Source of the DNA: Saccharothrix ecbatanensis
GTDB lineage: Bacteria > Actinomycetota > Actinomycetes > Mycobacteriales > Pseudonocardiaceae
Length of the DNA: 64,000 nt
Assembly (NCBI RefSeq): GCF_014205015.1
Contig: NZ_JACHMO010000001.1
Span: 5,580,001-5,644,000, forward strand
Reading direction: 5' to 3'
Under the pieces are notes generated by a model. That model saw only the letters and a program-made list of their open reading frames with translations. It did no database searches and was not told where the DNA came from. Numbering within the stretch: the stretch's first letter is position 1; every line of letters begins with the position of its first letter. Shown here piece by piece: positions 31,613 through 40,985 of this stretch. Made by a program: the position numbers and the translations under genes.

Positions 31613-33673
31613 TCAGGCGAGTGAGCGCTTGAGGAAATCGACCTGGAGCAGCAACAGGTTCTCCGCGACCTGCTCCTGCGGGGTCATGTGCGTGACGCCG
31701 GACAGCGGCAGCACGGTGTGCGGACGCCCGGCGGCCAGCAGTGCCGACGACAGGCGCAGGGTGTGGGCGGCCACCACGTTGTCGTCCGCCAGACCGTGCA
31801 CGATCATCAGCGGGCGCTCCAGCTTCGGGGCGTCGGCGATGAGCGAGTTCGCGTCGTAGATCTCGGGCTTGTCGTCCGGGTGGCCCAGGTAGCGCTCGGT
31901 GTAGTGGGTGTCGTACAGCCGCCAGTCGGTGACCGGAGCGCCCGCGATGCCCGCGTGGAACACGTCCGGACGGCGCAGGACGGCCAACGCGGCCAGGTAC
32001 CCGCCGTACGACCAGCCGCGGATGCCCACCCTGGTCAGGTCCAAGTCGGGTTCGACGGCGGCGACGGCGTGCAGGGCGTCCACCTGGTCTTCGAGGGTGG
32101 CGCCGGCGAAGTCGAACGCGATCTCCCGCTCCCACACCGGCCCACGACCGGGCGTGCCGCGGCCGTCCACCACCAGGACCGCGAAACCCTGGTCCGCCAG
32201 CCACTGCGACGTCAGGTAGGCGTTCCGCGCCGACACCACGCGCTGCGCGTGCGGCCCGCCGTACGGGTCCAGCAGCACCGGCACCTTCACGCCCGGCACG
32301 TGGTCGCGCGGGAACAGCAGGGCCGTCCTCAACTCCCGCTCGCCAACGGTCCGCAGCCGCACTTCCGGTGTGAGCACAGGGGTTTCCGCGAACGTCCCGA
32401 TCTCGCCGCCGGTCGACAGCGTGACCTTCGGCCCGAAGCGGTCCATCGCCGACGACACCAGCAGCAGCACGCCGCCCGCCCGCGCCGCGCCGTGCACACC
32501 GTCCTCAGTGGACAGTCGGGTGCGTCCGTCGGCGGTGACGAGGAAGACGTGCGTCTGCGTCGGGTCGTCGGTGGACGCCGACACCAGGACGCCGTCCTCG
32601 GCCACGTCCAGCACCGCGCGCACCTGGAACCCGTCCGGCGTCCACGGGCGGTCGCCCACGACGAGCCGGTTCGCGTCACCGATCGGCAGCACGCGCAGCA
32701 GTTCGCCGTCCGGCGTCCAGCGCGGCACGCCCGGCACGATCTCCAGCCAGTGCGGGTCGGTGTCGTCCGCCACCACGTCCACCGCGCCGGTCTCGACGTC
32801 CACCGCCAGCACGAGGGCGCGGCGCTGGTCCCGTGACTGGACCTGGAGCAGCGGCTTGCCGTGCGACGACCACGACACCGTGGCCAGGTACGGGAACGCG
32901 TCGCGGTCCCACGTCACGTCGACCCGGCCCGCGCCGAAGACCGACACGCCGACCACCGCGTTGGCCTCACCCGCGGCGGGGTAGGCGATCTCGGCGGCGG
33001 GCTTGTCCGGGTTCGCCGGGTCCGCGATGTGCCAGCGGGGCACGGGCGCGTTGTCCACCCGGGCCGCCAACACCCGCTCGCCGTCCGGGGAGAACCAGTA
33101 CCCGCGGTACCGGCTCATCTCCTCGGCCGCGATGAACTCCGCCAGACCCCACGTCACGTCCGGCCCGTCCGGCGCCGCGACCACCCGGTCCGCGCCCGAC
33201 TCCAGCTCCACGACGTGCAGCGCGCCGTCCGCCACGTACCCGACCTTGCGGCCGGTCGGGTCGAGCCGGGGGTCGATGGCCGCGCCCGGGACCGGCAGCT
33301 CGCGCACCGCGCCGGTCGCGAGTTCGACCACGAACAGCCTGCCGGACAACGCGAACACCGCCTGCCGCACGGCGCCGTCCGTGGCGTAGCCGACGATGCC
33401 CGCCGCCTGCTCACGGGTGCGCTCGCGGCGTGCCCGCTCCTCCGGGGACAGGTCCTCGGGGTCGGTCAGCAGCGTGTTCGGGTCGACGAGCAGCGTCTCG
33501 GACCGGGTCGCGGTGTCGAACGCCCACAGGCCGTTCGCCCGGCTCGTGGCCGCGGCGGTGCGGAGGAAGTACACCGTGGCGCCGTCCGGAGCCACGGTGA
33601 AGGTGCGCGGTGCGCCAAGGGTGAACCGCTGGGTGCGCGCGTGCTGGCGCGGGAAAGAGATCTCGTTGCCCAC
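31613..33673 (-). CDS. S9-family dipeptidyl peptidase IV-like serine peptidase
   Basis: 686 residues, GTG start. A beta-propeller N-terminal half contains the double-Glu helix EFIAAEEMSRYRGYW, which in DPP-IV anchors the free amino end of the substrate. The C-terminal alpha/beta hydrolase has the nucleophile in RGWSYGGYLA, the acid in VHGLADDNV and the histidine in LSGVTHMTP. No signal peptide is seen, so it is probably intracellular and trims X-Pro or X-Ala dipeptides from peptides. Length is in the usual 680-760 range. It ends 3 bp from the repeat-derived terminator. Confidence 0.92.
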   Translation of the reverse strand: MGNEISFPRQHARTQRFTLGAPRTFTVAPDGATVYFLRTAAATSRANGLWAFDTATRSETLLVDPNTLLTDPEDLSPEERARRERTREQAAGIVGYATDGAVRQAVFALSGRLFVVELATGAVRELPVPGAAIDPRLDPTGRKVGYVADGALHVVELESGADRVVAAPDGPDVTWGLAEFIAAEEMSRYRGYWFSPDGERVLAARVDNAPVPRWHIADPANPDKPAAEIAYPAAGEANAVVGVSVFGAGRVDVTWDRDAFPYLATVSWSSHGKPLLQVQSRDQRRALVLAVDVETGAVDVVADDTDPHWLEIVPGVPRWTPDGELLRVLPIGDANRLVVGDRPWTPDGFQVRAVLDVAEDGVLVSASTDDPTQTHVFLVTADGRTRLSTEDGVHGAARAGGVLLLVSSAMDRFGPKVTLSTGGEIGTFAETPVLTPEVRLRTVGERELRTALLFPRDHVPGVKVPVLLDPYGGPHAQRVVSARNAYLTSQWLADQGFAVLVVDGRGTPGRGPVWEREIAFDFAGATLEDQVDALHAVAAVEPDLDLTRVGIRGWSYGGYLAALAVLRRPDVFHAGIAGAPVTDWRLYDTHYTERYLGHPDDKPEIYDANSLIADAPKLERPLMIVHGLADDNVVAAHTLRLSSALLAAGRPHTVLPLSGVTHMTPQEQVAENLLLLQVDFLKRSLA

Positions 33674-33820
33674 CGGAACACCCTACGTGGTGTCCGAGGG
33701 GTCGGCCCGGACGTCGGTGCGCGAGCGGGCCGACCCCTGTCTCCGCGCCGGGCCTGAACCACGTCCGAGGAAGGGCCGTATTGGTCGGTGGAGCGATTGA
33801 CGGACCAAGGAGGAGTGAGT

Positions 33821-34498
33821 GTGATCCGACGAAACCGCATCGCCATCGCCGTCGCGGGCGGCATGGCTGCCGTGCTCGCGCTGGTCATGTGGACTTCCAA
33901 CGCCACCGGCCTGCAAGGCAGGACGGTCGCGCAGACCGAGCAGGTGGGTGCCGCGGCCCAGGGCGACTACGGCGACGTGCAGGAGCCCTTGGCCCCTCCG
34001 ACCAGTGCGGAGGCGGCGCCCACCGAGGAGACGACCGCCGAGGAGACCATCGCTGGGGAAACCGCCGAAACGCCGGCGGGCCAGGCCGCACCCGCGCCGT
34101 CCGGTCCCCAGGTCTCGTTGGTGGGCAAGAGCGTTCCCAAGATGGGCGACGTCGTGCAGGACGGCGACGGCCGGACGCTGTACCGGTTCGACAAGGACAC
34201 GCCGAAGCCCGCGAAGTCCAATTGTGAGGGTCAGTGCGCTGTCACGTGGCCGCCCGTGCTGTCGAACGGCACGCCGCAGTTGCAGGGCGTCGACCCGGCG
34301 CTCGTGTCGTCGGTGAAGCGGGCCGACGGCAGCGAGCAGGTGACCCTGGACGGCTGGCCGCTCTACACCTACGCGAAGGACGAGGCGCCGGGCCAGTGGA
34401 AGGGCCAGGGTGTCGGCGGCACCTGGTTCGTGGTGCAGCCCAACGGGAAGCGCAACGTGGAGTGCCTGCCGCCGGGGGTGACGGCGCCTGCCGCCTAG
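33821..34498 (+). CDS. Secreted COG4315-type repeat protein
   Basis: 225 residues from GTG 33821 behind AAGGAGG. An N-terminal hydrophobic signal/anchor (IAIAVAGGMAAVLALVMW) is followed by a Glu/Thr/Ala/Pro-rich spacer of about 70 residues. Two copies of the lipoprotein-15 repeat follow, recognisable as GRTLYRFDKDTPKPAKSNCE with CAVTWPPVL, and LDGWPLYTYAKDEAPGQWKG. There is no lipobox cysteine at the signal, so it is probably released or anchored by the N-terminus. Function of the family is unknown. Confidence 0.85.
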   Translation: MIRRNRIAIAVAGGMAAVLALVMWTSNATGLQGRTVAQTEQVGAAAQGDYGDVQEPLAPPTSAEAAPTEETTAEETIAGETAETPAGQAAPAPSGPQVSLVGKSVPKMGDVVQDGDGRTLYRFDKDTPKPAKSNCEGQCAVTWPPVLSNGTPQLQGVDPALVSSVKRADGSEQVTLDGWPLYTYAKDEAPGQWKGQGVGGTWFVVQPNGKRNVECLPPGVTAPAA

Positions 34499-34531
34499 TC
34501 CACCGGCCGTCTGGTCCACTGTGGAGACACT

Positions 34532-34562
34532 GATCCCCCGGCCTGGGGTTGGCCGGGGGATC
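34532..34562. terminator. Terminator between convergent genes
   Basis: Perfect 12-bp arms GATCCCCCGGCC (34532-34543) and GGCCGGGGGATC (34551-34562) with a 7-nt loop, between the repeat-protein gene and the nitroreductase gene. Confidence 0.85.
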
Positions 34563-34570
34563 GGCACGCG

Positions 34571-35176
34571 TCAGATGACGCTGACGGCCTCGGCGTAGTC
34601 CAGGCGCGGGTTGCGCGGGTGGGTGCCGGAGTGGTCCGGGTGGCCGATGTTGACGATCACCAGCGGGAGCAGGGTCGTGTCGGCGAAGAACTCGCGGCGC
34701 ACGCCGTCCTTGTCGAAGCCGCTCATCGGGCCCGCGGCGAGACCGGCCGCGCGGACGCCCAGGATGAAGTAGCCGACCTGGAGCAGGGCGTTCATCTTGG
34801 CCGCCTCGGTCCGCCCGGCGTCATCGGCGAACGCGGCCTTGGCGCCCGGGTAGTTCGGGAACGTCCGGGGGAAGTGCTCGTGGAAGTCCGTGTCGGCGGA
34901 CAGGATCGCGGTCACCGGGGCGGATGCCGTCTTCGCCCGGTTGCCCTCCGACATGTGCGGCGCGAGCCGGGCCTTGGCCTCCTCGCCGCGCACGAACAGC
35001 ACCCGCAGCGGCTGGCTGTTCATCGACGTCGGGCCCCACTTCACGAGCTCGTAGACCTCGCGGAGCTGCTCGTCGGTCACGGGCTCGGCGGTGAACGCGT
35101 TCGCCGTGCGCGCCTCGCGGAAGAGCAGGTCCTGTGCGTCGCGCGGCAGCGCCAACGCGTCGAACGTCGTGGTCAT
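34571..35176 (-). CDS. Nitroreductase-family flavoprotein (RutE-like)
   Basis: 201 residues from ATG 35176. ELVKWGPTSMNSQPLRVLFVRG is the FMN-binding N-terminal block of the RutE/HadB group, and QVGYFILGVRAAGLAAGPMSGFD is the second flavin block. RutE reduces malonic semialdehyde in pyrimidine breakdown, but no other rut gene is near, so a general NAD(P)H-dependent reductase or detoxification role is as likely. It stands alone behind its own start region. Confidence 0.87.
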   Translation of the reverse strand: MTTTFDALALPRDAQDLLFREARTANAFTAEPVTDEQLREVYELVKWGPTSMNSQPLRVLFVRGEEAKARLAPHMSEGNRAKTASAPVTAILSADTDFHEHFPRTFPNYPGAKAAFADDAGRTEAAKMNALLQVGYFILGVRAAGLAAGPMSGFDKDGVRREFFADTTLLPLVIVNIGHPDHSGTHPRNPRLDYAEAVSVI

Positions 35177-35255
35177 GATGCCTCTTTCGGTTGTCCCGTA
35201 CGCGGGTGGCGCACGGGACAACCTCCAGTCGGCACGGGCTATTTCGTGGCGTACT

Positions 35256-36521
35256 TCACAGGTTCGGGTACAGCGGGTGCTTGGCCGCCAGCACCTCGAC
35301 CCGGGACCGCAGCTCGGTCAGGTCCGGCGACGCCTGCAACGCCGCCGCGATGACGTCCGCCACCTCGACGAAGTCCGCCTCGCCGAAGCCGCGGGTGGCC
35401 AGCGCCGGCGTGCCGATGCGCAGGCCGGACGTCACCATCGGCGGACGCGGGTCGTTCGGCACCGCGTTGCGGTTCACCGTGATCCCCACCTCGTGCAGCC
35501 GGTCCTCGGCCTGCTTGCCGTCGAGCTCCGACCCCACCAGGTCGACCAGCACGAGGTGCACGTCCGTGCCGCCGGTGAGGACCTTCACGCCGGCCGCCGC
35601 CGCGTCGGGCTGGGACAACCGGTCGGCGAGGATCTTCGCGCCCTCGACCGTGCGCCGCTGCCGGTCGGCGAACTCGGGCGACGCGGCGTGCTTGAACGCC
35701 ACCGCCTTGCCCGCGATCACGTGCTCCAGCGGACCGCCCTGCTGGCCCGGGAACACCGCCGAGTTGATCTTCTTCGCCAGGTCGGCCTCGTTCGTCAGGA
35801 TCACACCGCCGCGCGGACCGCCGAGGGTCTTGTGCGTGGTCGTGGTCACGACGTGCGCGTGCGGCACCGGGCTCGGGTGCAGGCCCGCCGCCACCAGACC
35901 GGCGAAGTGCGCCATGTCGACCATCAGGTAGGCGCCCACCGAGTCGGCGATCCGGCGGAACTCGGCGAAGTCGAGCTGACGCGGGTACGCCGACCAGCCC
36001 GCCACGATCAGCTTCGGCTTGAACTCGGCGGCCAGCCGCTCGACCTCGGCCATGTCGACCCGGCCGTCCTCCTCCGACACGTGGTACGGGACCACGTTGT
36101 AGAGCTTGCCGGAGAAGTTGATCCGCATGCCGTGGGTGAGGTGCCCGCCGTGCGCCAGGTCGAGGCCCAGGATCGTGTCGCCCGGCTGGATCAGCGCGAA
36201 CATCGCGCTCGCGTTGGCCTGCGCGCCCGAGTGCGGCTGCACGTTCGCGTAGCCCGCGCCGAACAACGCCTTGACCCGCTCGATCGCCAGCCGCTCGATG
36301 ACGTCGACGTGCTCGCAGCCGCCGTAGTAGCGGCGGCCCGGGTAGCCCTCGGCGTACTTGTTCGTCAGCACCGAACCCTGCGCCTGGAGCACCGACACCG
36401 GCGTGAAGTTCTCCGAGGCGATCATCTCCAGCGTGCCCTGCTGGCGGCGCAGCTCGGCGGCGACGGCGTCCGCGACCTCCGGGTCGAACTCCGCGAGAGA
36501 GGCGTTGAAGTGCTCGGACAT
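35256..36521 (-). CDS. glyA: Serine hydroxymethyltransferase
   Basis: 421 residues. The PLP lysine lies in [16 protein letters not shown]; the N-terminal block [18 protein letters not shown] and YGGCEHVD are complete. The enzyme interconverts serine and glycine with tetrahydrofolate and supplies one-carbon units. It lies 14 bp after gcvT in the same direction, a two-gene glycine/one-carbon operon. Full length, no oddities. Confidence 0.97.
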   Translation of the reverse strand: MSEHFNASLAEFDPEVADAVAAELRRQQGTLEMIASENFTPVSVLQAQGSVLTNKYAEGYPGRRYYGGCEHVDVIERLAIERVKALFGAGYANVQPHSGAQANASAMFALIQPGDTILGLDLAHGGHLTHGMRINFSGKLYNVVPYHVSEEDGRVDMAEVERLAAEFKPKLIVAGWSAYPRQLDFAEFRRIADSVGAYLMVDMAHFAGLVAAGLHPSPVPHAHVVTTTTHKTLGGPRGGVILTNEADLAKKINSAVFPGQQGGPLEHVIAGKAVAFKHAASPEFADRQRRTVEGAKILADRLSQPDAAAAGVKVLTGGTDVHLVLVDLVGSELDGKQAEDRLHEVGITVNRNAVPNDPRPPMVTSGLRIGTPALATRGFGEADFVEVADVIAAALQASPDLTELRSRVEVLAAKHPLYPNL

Positions 36522-36535
36522 GGTGGGTCTCTCCC

Positions 36536-37636
36536 TTAGCTGGTTCGCGTGTAGAACGGCAGTGCCACGACCTCGACCGGCTCGTGCCTGCCCCGGACGT
36601 CCACGGACAGCCGGGTGCCGGGCTCAGTCTCGCCGACGGCGACGTAGGCCATCGCCACCGAGTACCCGAGCGTCGGCGACAGCGCGCCGCTGGTGATCTC
36701 GCCGATCGGGTCGCCCGCCGCGTCCAGCACCGGGTACCCGTGCCGCGGCGCGCGGCGCGAGGTGGTCTTCAGGCCGACCAGCTTGCGGTCGACGCCCTGC
36801 TCCGCGACGGCGGCCAGGGCCTCGCGGCCGACGAAGTCGCCGGGCTTGTCCAGCTTCACCACCCGGCCGAGGTTCGCGTGGAACGGCGTGCGGTCGCGGC
36901 CCAGCTCGTTGCCGTACAGCGGCATGCCCGCCTCCAGCCGGAGCGTGTCGCGGCAGCCGAGGCCGGCGGGCTTGAGGTCGTGCGGCTCGCCCGCCTCCAG
37001 CAGCGCCTGCCAGACGTGGGCGGCGTCGTCCGGCGCGACGAACAGCTCGAAGCCGTCCTCGCCGGTGTAGCCGGTGCGGGCCAGCAGCACCGACTTGCCC
37101 GCGACCTCGGTCGGGTACGACGCGTAGTACTTCACCTCGGCGAGCTCGGTGGGCGTGAGGCCGGCGAGGATCTCGGTGGCCTTCGGGCCCTGCACGGCCA
37201 GCAGCGCGTAGTCGGTCGACCTGTCCTCGACCGCCGTGTCGAAGGCCTTCGCCCGCTCGACCAGCGCGTCGCGCACGACGGCGGCGTTGGAGGCGTTGGC
37301 GACGACCAGGTACTCCTGCTCGCCGGTGCGGTAGACGATCAGGTCGTCGATCACCCCGCCGTCGGCTTCGCAGATCATCGTGTAGCGGGCGCGGCCGAGG
37401 CGGATCGCGGACGCGTGGCCGACCAGGGCGTAGTCGAGCGCGGCGCCCGCCTCGGGGCCGGTGAGCACGATCTCGCCCATGTGGGTGAGGTCGAACAGGC
37501 CCGCGGACGTGCGCACGGCGTGGTGCTCGGCCAGCTCGCTGTCGTAGCGCAGCGGCATCCGCCAGCCCGCGAAGTCGGTGAACATGGCGCCCAGCGCTTC
37601 GTGCTCGGCGTGCAGGGGCGTGCGGCGGCTTTCCAT
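36536..37636 (-). CDS. gcvT: Aminomethyltransferase (glycine cleavage T protein)
   Basis: 366 residues from ATG 37636, which has AGGGAGGA upstream; an in-frame start ten codons earlier is less likely. [31 protein letters not shown] and [14 protein letters not shown] are the standard GcvT blocks. It releases ammonia and passes the methylene group to tetrahydrofolate in the glycine cleavage system. The P and H proteins are not adjacent. It is the first gene of the operon with glyA. Confidence 0.96.
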   Translation of the reverse strand: MESRRTPLHAEHEALGAMFTDFAGWRMPLRYDSELAEHHAVRTSAGLFDLTHMGEIVLTGPEAGAALDYALVGHASAIRLGRARYTMICEADGGVIDDLIVYRTGEQEYLVVANASNAAVVRDALVERAKAFDTAVEDRSTDYALLAVQGPKATEILAGLTPTELAEVKYYASYPTEVAGKSVLLARTGYTGEDGFELFVAPDDAAHVWQALLEAGEPHDLKPAGLGCRDTLRLEAGMPLYGNELGRDRTPFHANLGRVVKLDKPGDFVGREALAAVAEQGVDRKLVGLKTTSRRAPRHGYPVLDAAGDPIGEITSGALSPTLGYSVAMAYVAVGETEPGTRLSVDVRGRHEPVEVVALPFYTRTS

Positions 37637-37673
37637 CAGGCGAGGTCCTCCCTGGGGTGCGGACATGCCGTCA

Positions 37674-37696
37674 GCGCCGACCGGTCGGGTCGGCGC
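37674..37696 (-). promoter_or_regulatory. Leader hairpin upstream of gcvT
   Basis: Perfect 9-bp arms GCGCCGACC and GGTCGGCGC with a 5-nt loop stand 38 bp upstream of the gcvT start. I looked for a glycine riboswitch around it and did not find the conserved core, so the hairpin may only be a terminator of the upstream gene or a leader structure. Confidence 0.35.
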
Positions 37697-37750
37697 GGGG
37701 CTGGTCCGAGAATCACACGTGCGAAACGAGAGCGCTCGGGTGGGCCCGGG

Positions 37751-38053
37751 TCACAGGCTCTTCTCGGCCCGGACGCTCTCGACCACCTTGCGTTCGGCGT
37801 AGAACGACACGAACGGGATCGTGCCCGCGAGCAGCACCAGCGCCGTGCCCTTGATCGACCAGCGGGCCTTGAGCGCGAGGTCGACCGTCAGCACGAGGTA
37901 GACCGCGTAGAGGAAGCCGTGGACCGGGCCGACGACCTGCATCATGCCCTCGCTGTCGCCCGCGTACTTGGCGATCATCGCGAGCACCAGGAGCAGCAGG
38001 CCGACACCGACCACGTAAGCCATGAACCGGAACCTGGTCAACGCGCCGCTCAT
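37751..38053 (-). CDS. DUF3817 membrane protein
   Basis: 100 residues from ATG 38053 behind GAAGGTAGGG; a start six codons earlier is possible. Three transmembrane segments are visible (AYVVGVGLLLLVLAMIA, GFLYAVYLVLTVDLALK, GTALVLLAGTIPFVSFY), with VVGPVHGFLYAVYL typical of DUF3817. Function unknown. It directly follows another small membrane protein gene, and the two are probably co-transcribed. Confidence 0.85.
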   Translation of the reverse strand: MSGALTRFRFMAYVVGVGLLLLVLAMIAKYAGDSEGMMQVVGPVHGFLYAVYLVLTVDLALKARWSIKGTALVLLAGTIPFVSFYAERKVVESVRAEKSL

Positions 38054-38067
38054 CGCCCTACCTTCGT

Positions 38068-38481
38068 TCACCGCTGGTCCCGCGCGTTGAGGGCGGCGAG
38101 CATGCGGTTGTAGGCCGCGAGCTCTTCGTCCTCGTCGTCGTGCGCGGGTGCTCTGACGGGCTCAACGGTAACGACCGGCCGCGACGGCGCGACCACCGGC
38201 TCCGGGACGGCCTCATCAGCGGCGTCGTCCGGGTCACCGGCCGCCGCGGCGGCTGCCTCCTCGGCCTTGCGGCGGGCGTCCAGCTTGCGCAGGCGCCACA
38301 CCATGAACGCCGGGAAGAGGCCGAACAGCGGCCACTGGAAGACGTAGCCGAGGTTCTGGAACGAGCCGCCGGCCGTGGAGAACCGCTCCCACTGCCAGTA
38401 GGCCAAGCCGCAGCACACGACCATCGCCGCCACACAGACGGCCGCTATGGCCAGACGCCGGGGAGTGATGAGGCCACGCAC
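38068..38481 (-). CDS. Conserved actinobacterial membrane protein
   Basis: 137 residues. A first transmembrane segment (LAIAAVCVAAMVVCCGLAYW) and a second (YVFQWPLFGLFPAFMVW) flank a short loop with SFQNLGYVFQWP. The cytoplasmic tail is Ala/Glu/Asp-rich with a predicted coiled coil (LDARRKAEEAAAAAAG). The pairing with a DUF3817 gene is common in actinomycetes. No enzymatic motif is seen. Confidence 0.75.
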   Translation of the reverse strand: MRGLITPRRLAIAAVCVAAMVVCCGLAYWQWERFSTAGGSFQNLGYVFQWPLFGLFPAFMVWRLRKLDARRKAEEAAAAAAGDPDDAADEAVPEPVVAPSRPVVTVEPVRAPAHDDEDEELAAYNRMLAALNARDQR

Positions 38482-38584
38482 GCCTCAAGAGTACTGCTCC
38501 GGGGCTGGGGCTCCCCGCACAGGAGCCCGCCCCTCAAGGTAAGGGCTCCTCTACCGCGCAGGAGCCCGCCCCGACTCGATCCGA

Positions 38585-39073
38585 CTAGGCCACGCCGTCC
38601 CGGCGTTGCCTCTGCAACCTGGCCACGCACCAGGCTGCCGCGCTACCCCGACGCAGGTGCTGGAGCACCGTCATCGGGCCGAGGCGACGACCGAGGTCGG
38701 CGGGTGTGAGCCCGGCCGCCCGGTAGTCCAGAGCGCGCTGGTCCAACGGGCTGATGCCCGCGTCCCACCACTGCTCCGCCTCGCGCAGGTCTCCCACCAG
38801 CTGCCAGTAGCTGGCGGCGGCGGCGAGCAGAGCCTCGGGCACCTCGGGCGCCCGCTTCCGCATCGCTGCCACGTACGCGGGATCCGCGGACTCGACCTTC
38901 ACCAGGCCGCGGGAACCGCCGTTCGCCCGCTGCACCGGGATTCCCGGAACGGACGGCGGGGCTTCCGCGAGCCACGCGTCCTTGATCCGGTTCACCTCTT
39001 GCAGCTCGGCGTCATCCGAGCGCTCGGCCGCCCACTGCCGCAACAGCTCGTCGACTCCGGAGTCCTCGACCAT
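38585..39073 (-). CDS. Hypothetical helical protein
   Basis: 162 residues from ATG 39073, preceded by GGGAGG. The start at 39103 is in frame but has no ribosome site. The N-terminal part is acidic and helical (VDELLRQWAAERSDDAELQEV), and the C-terminal part is basic. Motifs such as SYWQLVGDLREAEQWWDAG suggest repeated helices. I do not recognise a family. Codon use is like its neighbours, so it is a real gene. Confidence 0.6.
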   Translation of the reverse strand: MVEDSGVDELLRQWAAERSDDAELQEVNRIKDAWLAEAPPSVPGIPVQRANGGSRGLVKVESADPAYVAAMRKRAPEVPEALLAAAASYWQLVGDLREAEQWWDAGISPLDQRALDYRAAGLTPADLGRRLGPMTVLQHLRRGSAAAWCVARLQRQRRDGVA

Positions 39074-39263
39074 TCTGCCTCCCATCGGTCGAAGATCAGC
39101 CAATGCGACGCACCGTATTAGCGGGTAACGACAACCGCTAGACCCTTGTTTGTCTAAAACCCTGTTACCAGGGCGTTATAGCCCTCATTCCACCCGTACG
39201 GTGCAACGTCTGACCTGCGTGATCACCGATCGTGACCGCATTGAGCGGAGTTCGCCGGGCCGG

Positions 39264-39425
39264 CTACGCGAAGAGGCTGCGGACGAAGGTGATGATCGAC
39301 TCGGCGCCGGACTGGAGCCAGCCGAGCGCGGTCCGCACCGCCTCCGCCGACTCGTTGGGCTGGGTGATCAGGAGGAACAGCACCAGCGCGACCGCCGCCA
39401 GTGTCACCACCTTCTTGACGTTCAC
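39264..39425 (-). CDS. Small single-pass membrane protein
   Basis: 53 residues from GTG 39425. One transmembrane segment, KKVVTLAAVALVLFLLITQP, is followed by an amphipathic helix (AVRTALGWLQSGAESIITFV). Small proteins of this make-up recur in actinomycete genomes, but I know of no function. Confidence 0.6.
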   Translation of the reverse strand: MNVKKVVTLAAVALVLFLLITQPNESAEAVRTALGWLQSGAESIITFVRSLFA

Positions 39426-39860
39426 TGATCGGTCTCCGTCCGTATCACAGGGCAGGGCGGCCGAGCGCCGCTCCGGTCGGGTCACCCGCCATGGTCCCCC
39501 ATTCACCCGGATGATGACGGCGGAACCCGCCGTCATCGCTCGACCGGTCTCACCACCGACCAAAAACCCTGCCTGAGCGACGCCCACTGTCACCCGAACG
39601 GACGATCAAGGGGACCTTGGGTCCCGCCGATCACCAAGGTACGGGCCACTCGCCCATCCCCCCGGCACGGACATCGAGGTTCATCGACACTGTCAGCGCT
39701 CCGTCGGCTCTCGTAGCTCATCACCTGATTGCGCCGGTGTACGCACCGAGCGTGACAAGGCCGATGTCGGCCGTCACACATTTCCGTTACCCCTTCAGGT
39801 GATTTCCCGCGCCCTTTTCCACGATCGTGCCGACGATCATCTCGGCGGCGCGGAAGCGGG
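39426..39860. other. Intergenic stretch with no recognisable gene
   Basis: This 435-bp gap holds the promoter region of the small membrane protein and the 3' flank of the CoA-transferase gene. I see no convincing ORF, tRNA or strong hairpin. The part from 39780 to 39860 is less G+C-rich than its surroundings. Confidence 0.5.
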
Positions 39861-40985
39861 TCAGCCGATGACGCCCGATCGCCGCAGACGATCGATCTCG
39901 GTTTCTCCCAGTCCCAGTTCGCCCAATACCTCGACGGTGTGTTCACCCACCACCGGCGGCGGGTTCGGCGCCGACGCGGGCGTCCGCTCGAACCGGGGCG
40001 CGGGTGCGGGCTGCGAAACGCCTCCTACCTCGACAAACGTCCCTCGCGCCGCGATGTGACCGTGCTTGGCGGCCTCGGCGGGAGTCAGCACGGGCGCGAG
40101 GCAGGCGTCCGTGCCCTCGGCCAGCGCCGCCCACTCGTCTCTCGTCCTGGTGGCCACCGTCGCGCCGATCCGGGCCCGCAGCTCCGGCCAGTTCGCCGGG
40201 TCATGCCGTCCGGGCAGGTCCGCGTCTGCCAGCCCCAGCACCGCCAGCAGCTCGGCGTAGAACTTCTCCTCCAGCGCCCCGATGCTGACGAACAGGCCGT
40301 CCGCCGCCTCGTACACGTCGTAGAACGGTGCGCCGCCGTCCAGCAGGTTCGTCCCGCGTGCGCCGGACCAGGCGCCCATGGACGACATGCCGTGCAGGAA
40401 CGTGGTCAGCAGCGCCGCGCCGTCGACCATGGCCGCGTCCACCACCTGCCCGCGCCCGGACCGTTCCCGCTCGTACAGCGCCGCCAGCACGCCCATCGCC
40501 AGCAGCAGCCCACCGCCGCCGAAGTCGCCGATGATGTTCAGCGGCACGGTCGGCGGCGCGCCGGCCCGTCCGATCGGCTCCAGCGCGCCCGCCACCGAGA
40601 TGTAGTTGATGTCGTGCCCGGCGCGGTCGGCCAGCGGCCCGTCCTGGCCCCACCCGGTCATCCGCCCGTAGACCAGCCTCGGGTTGCGGGCCAGGCACTG
40701 CGCCGGCCCGATGCCCAGCCGTTCCGTGACGCCCGGCCGGAAGCCCTCGATCAGCACGTCCGACTCGGCGACCAGCTTGAGCACCAGTTCGGCGCCCTCG
40801 GGCCGCCGCACGTCCACGCCGATCGACCGCCGCCCACGTCCCAGCACGGGCACTTCGGTGCCGCCACTGACGCGGTCCACCCGGACCACCGACGCGCCGA
40901 GGTCTGCCAGCACCATGCAGCCGAACGGCGCGGGCGCGAGCCCGGCCAGCTCGACCACCTTCAGCCCTTCCAGCGGCCCCGGCAC
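39861..40985 (-). CDS. CaiB/BaiF family CoA transferase or alpha-methylacyl-CoA racemase
   Basis: 374 residues, GTG start overlapping the dehydrogenase stop. LKVVELAGLAPAPFGCMVLADLGA, IGVDVRRPEG, SDVLIEGFRPGVTERLGIGP and GQVVDAAMVDGAALL follow the class III order. GRMTGWGQDGPLADRAGHDINY resembles alpha-methylacyl-CoA racemase, which epimerises branched acyl-CoAs before beta-oxidation. It sits in an operon with an acyl-CoA dehydrogenase and opposite thiolase/FadB genes, which supports lipid breakdown. Confidence 0.88.
   Translation of the reverse strand: MPGPLEGLKVVELAGLAPAPFGCMVLADLGASVVRVDRVSGGTEVPVLGRGRRSIGVDVRRPEGAELVLKLVAESDVLIEGFRPGVTERLGIGPAQCLARNPRLVYGRMTGWGQDGPLADRAGHDINYISVAGALEPIGRAGAPPTVPLNIIGDFGGGGLLLAMGVLAALYERERSGRGQVVDAAMVDGAALLTTFLHGMSSMGAWSGARGTNLLDGGAPFYDVYEAADGLFVSIGALEEKFYAELLAVLGLADADLPGRHDPANWPELRARIGATVATRTRDEWAALAEGTDACLAPVLTPAEAAKHGHIAARGTFVEVGGVSQPAPAPRFERTPASAPNPPPVVGEHTVEVLGELGLGETEIDRLRRSGVIG

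Noticed and set aside
37637..37750. Glycine riboswitch before gcvT
   Set aside because: Only a plain hairpin is present; the conserved glycine aptamer core was not found.
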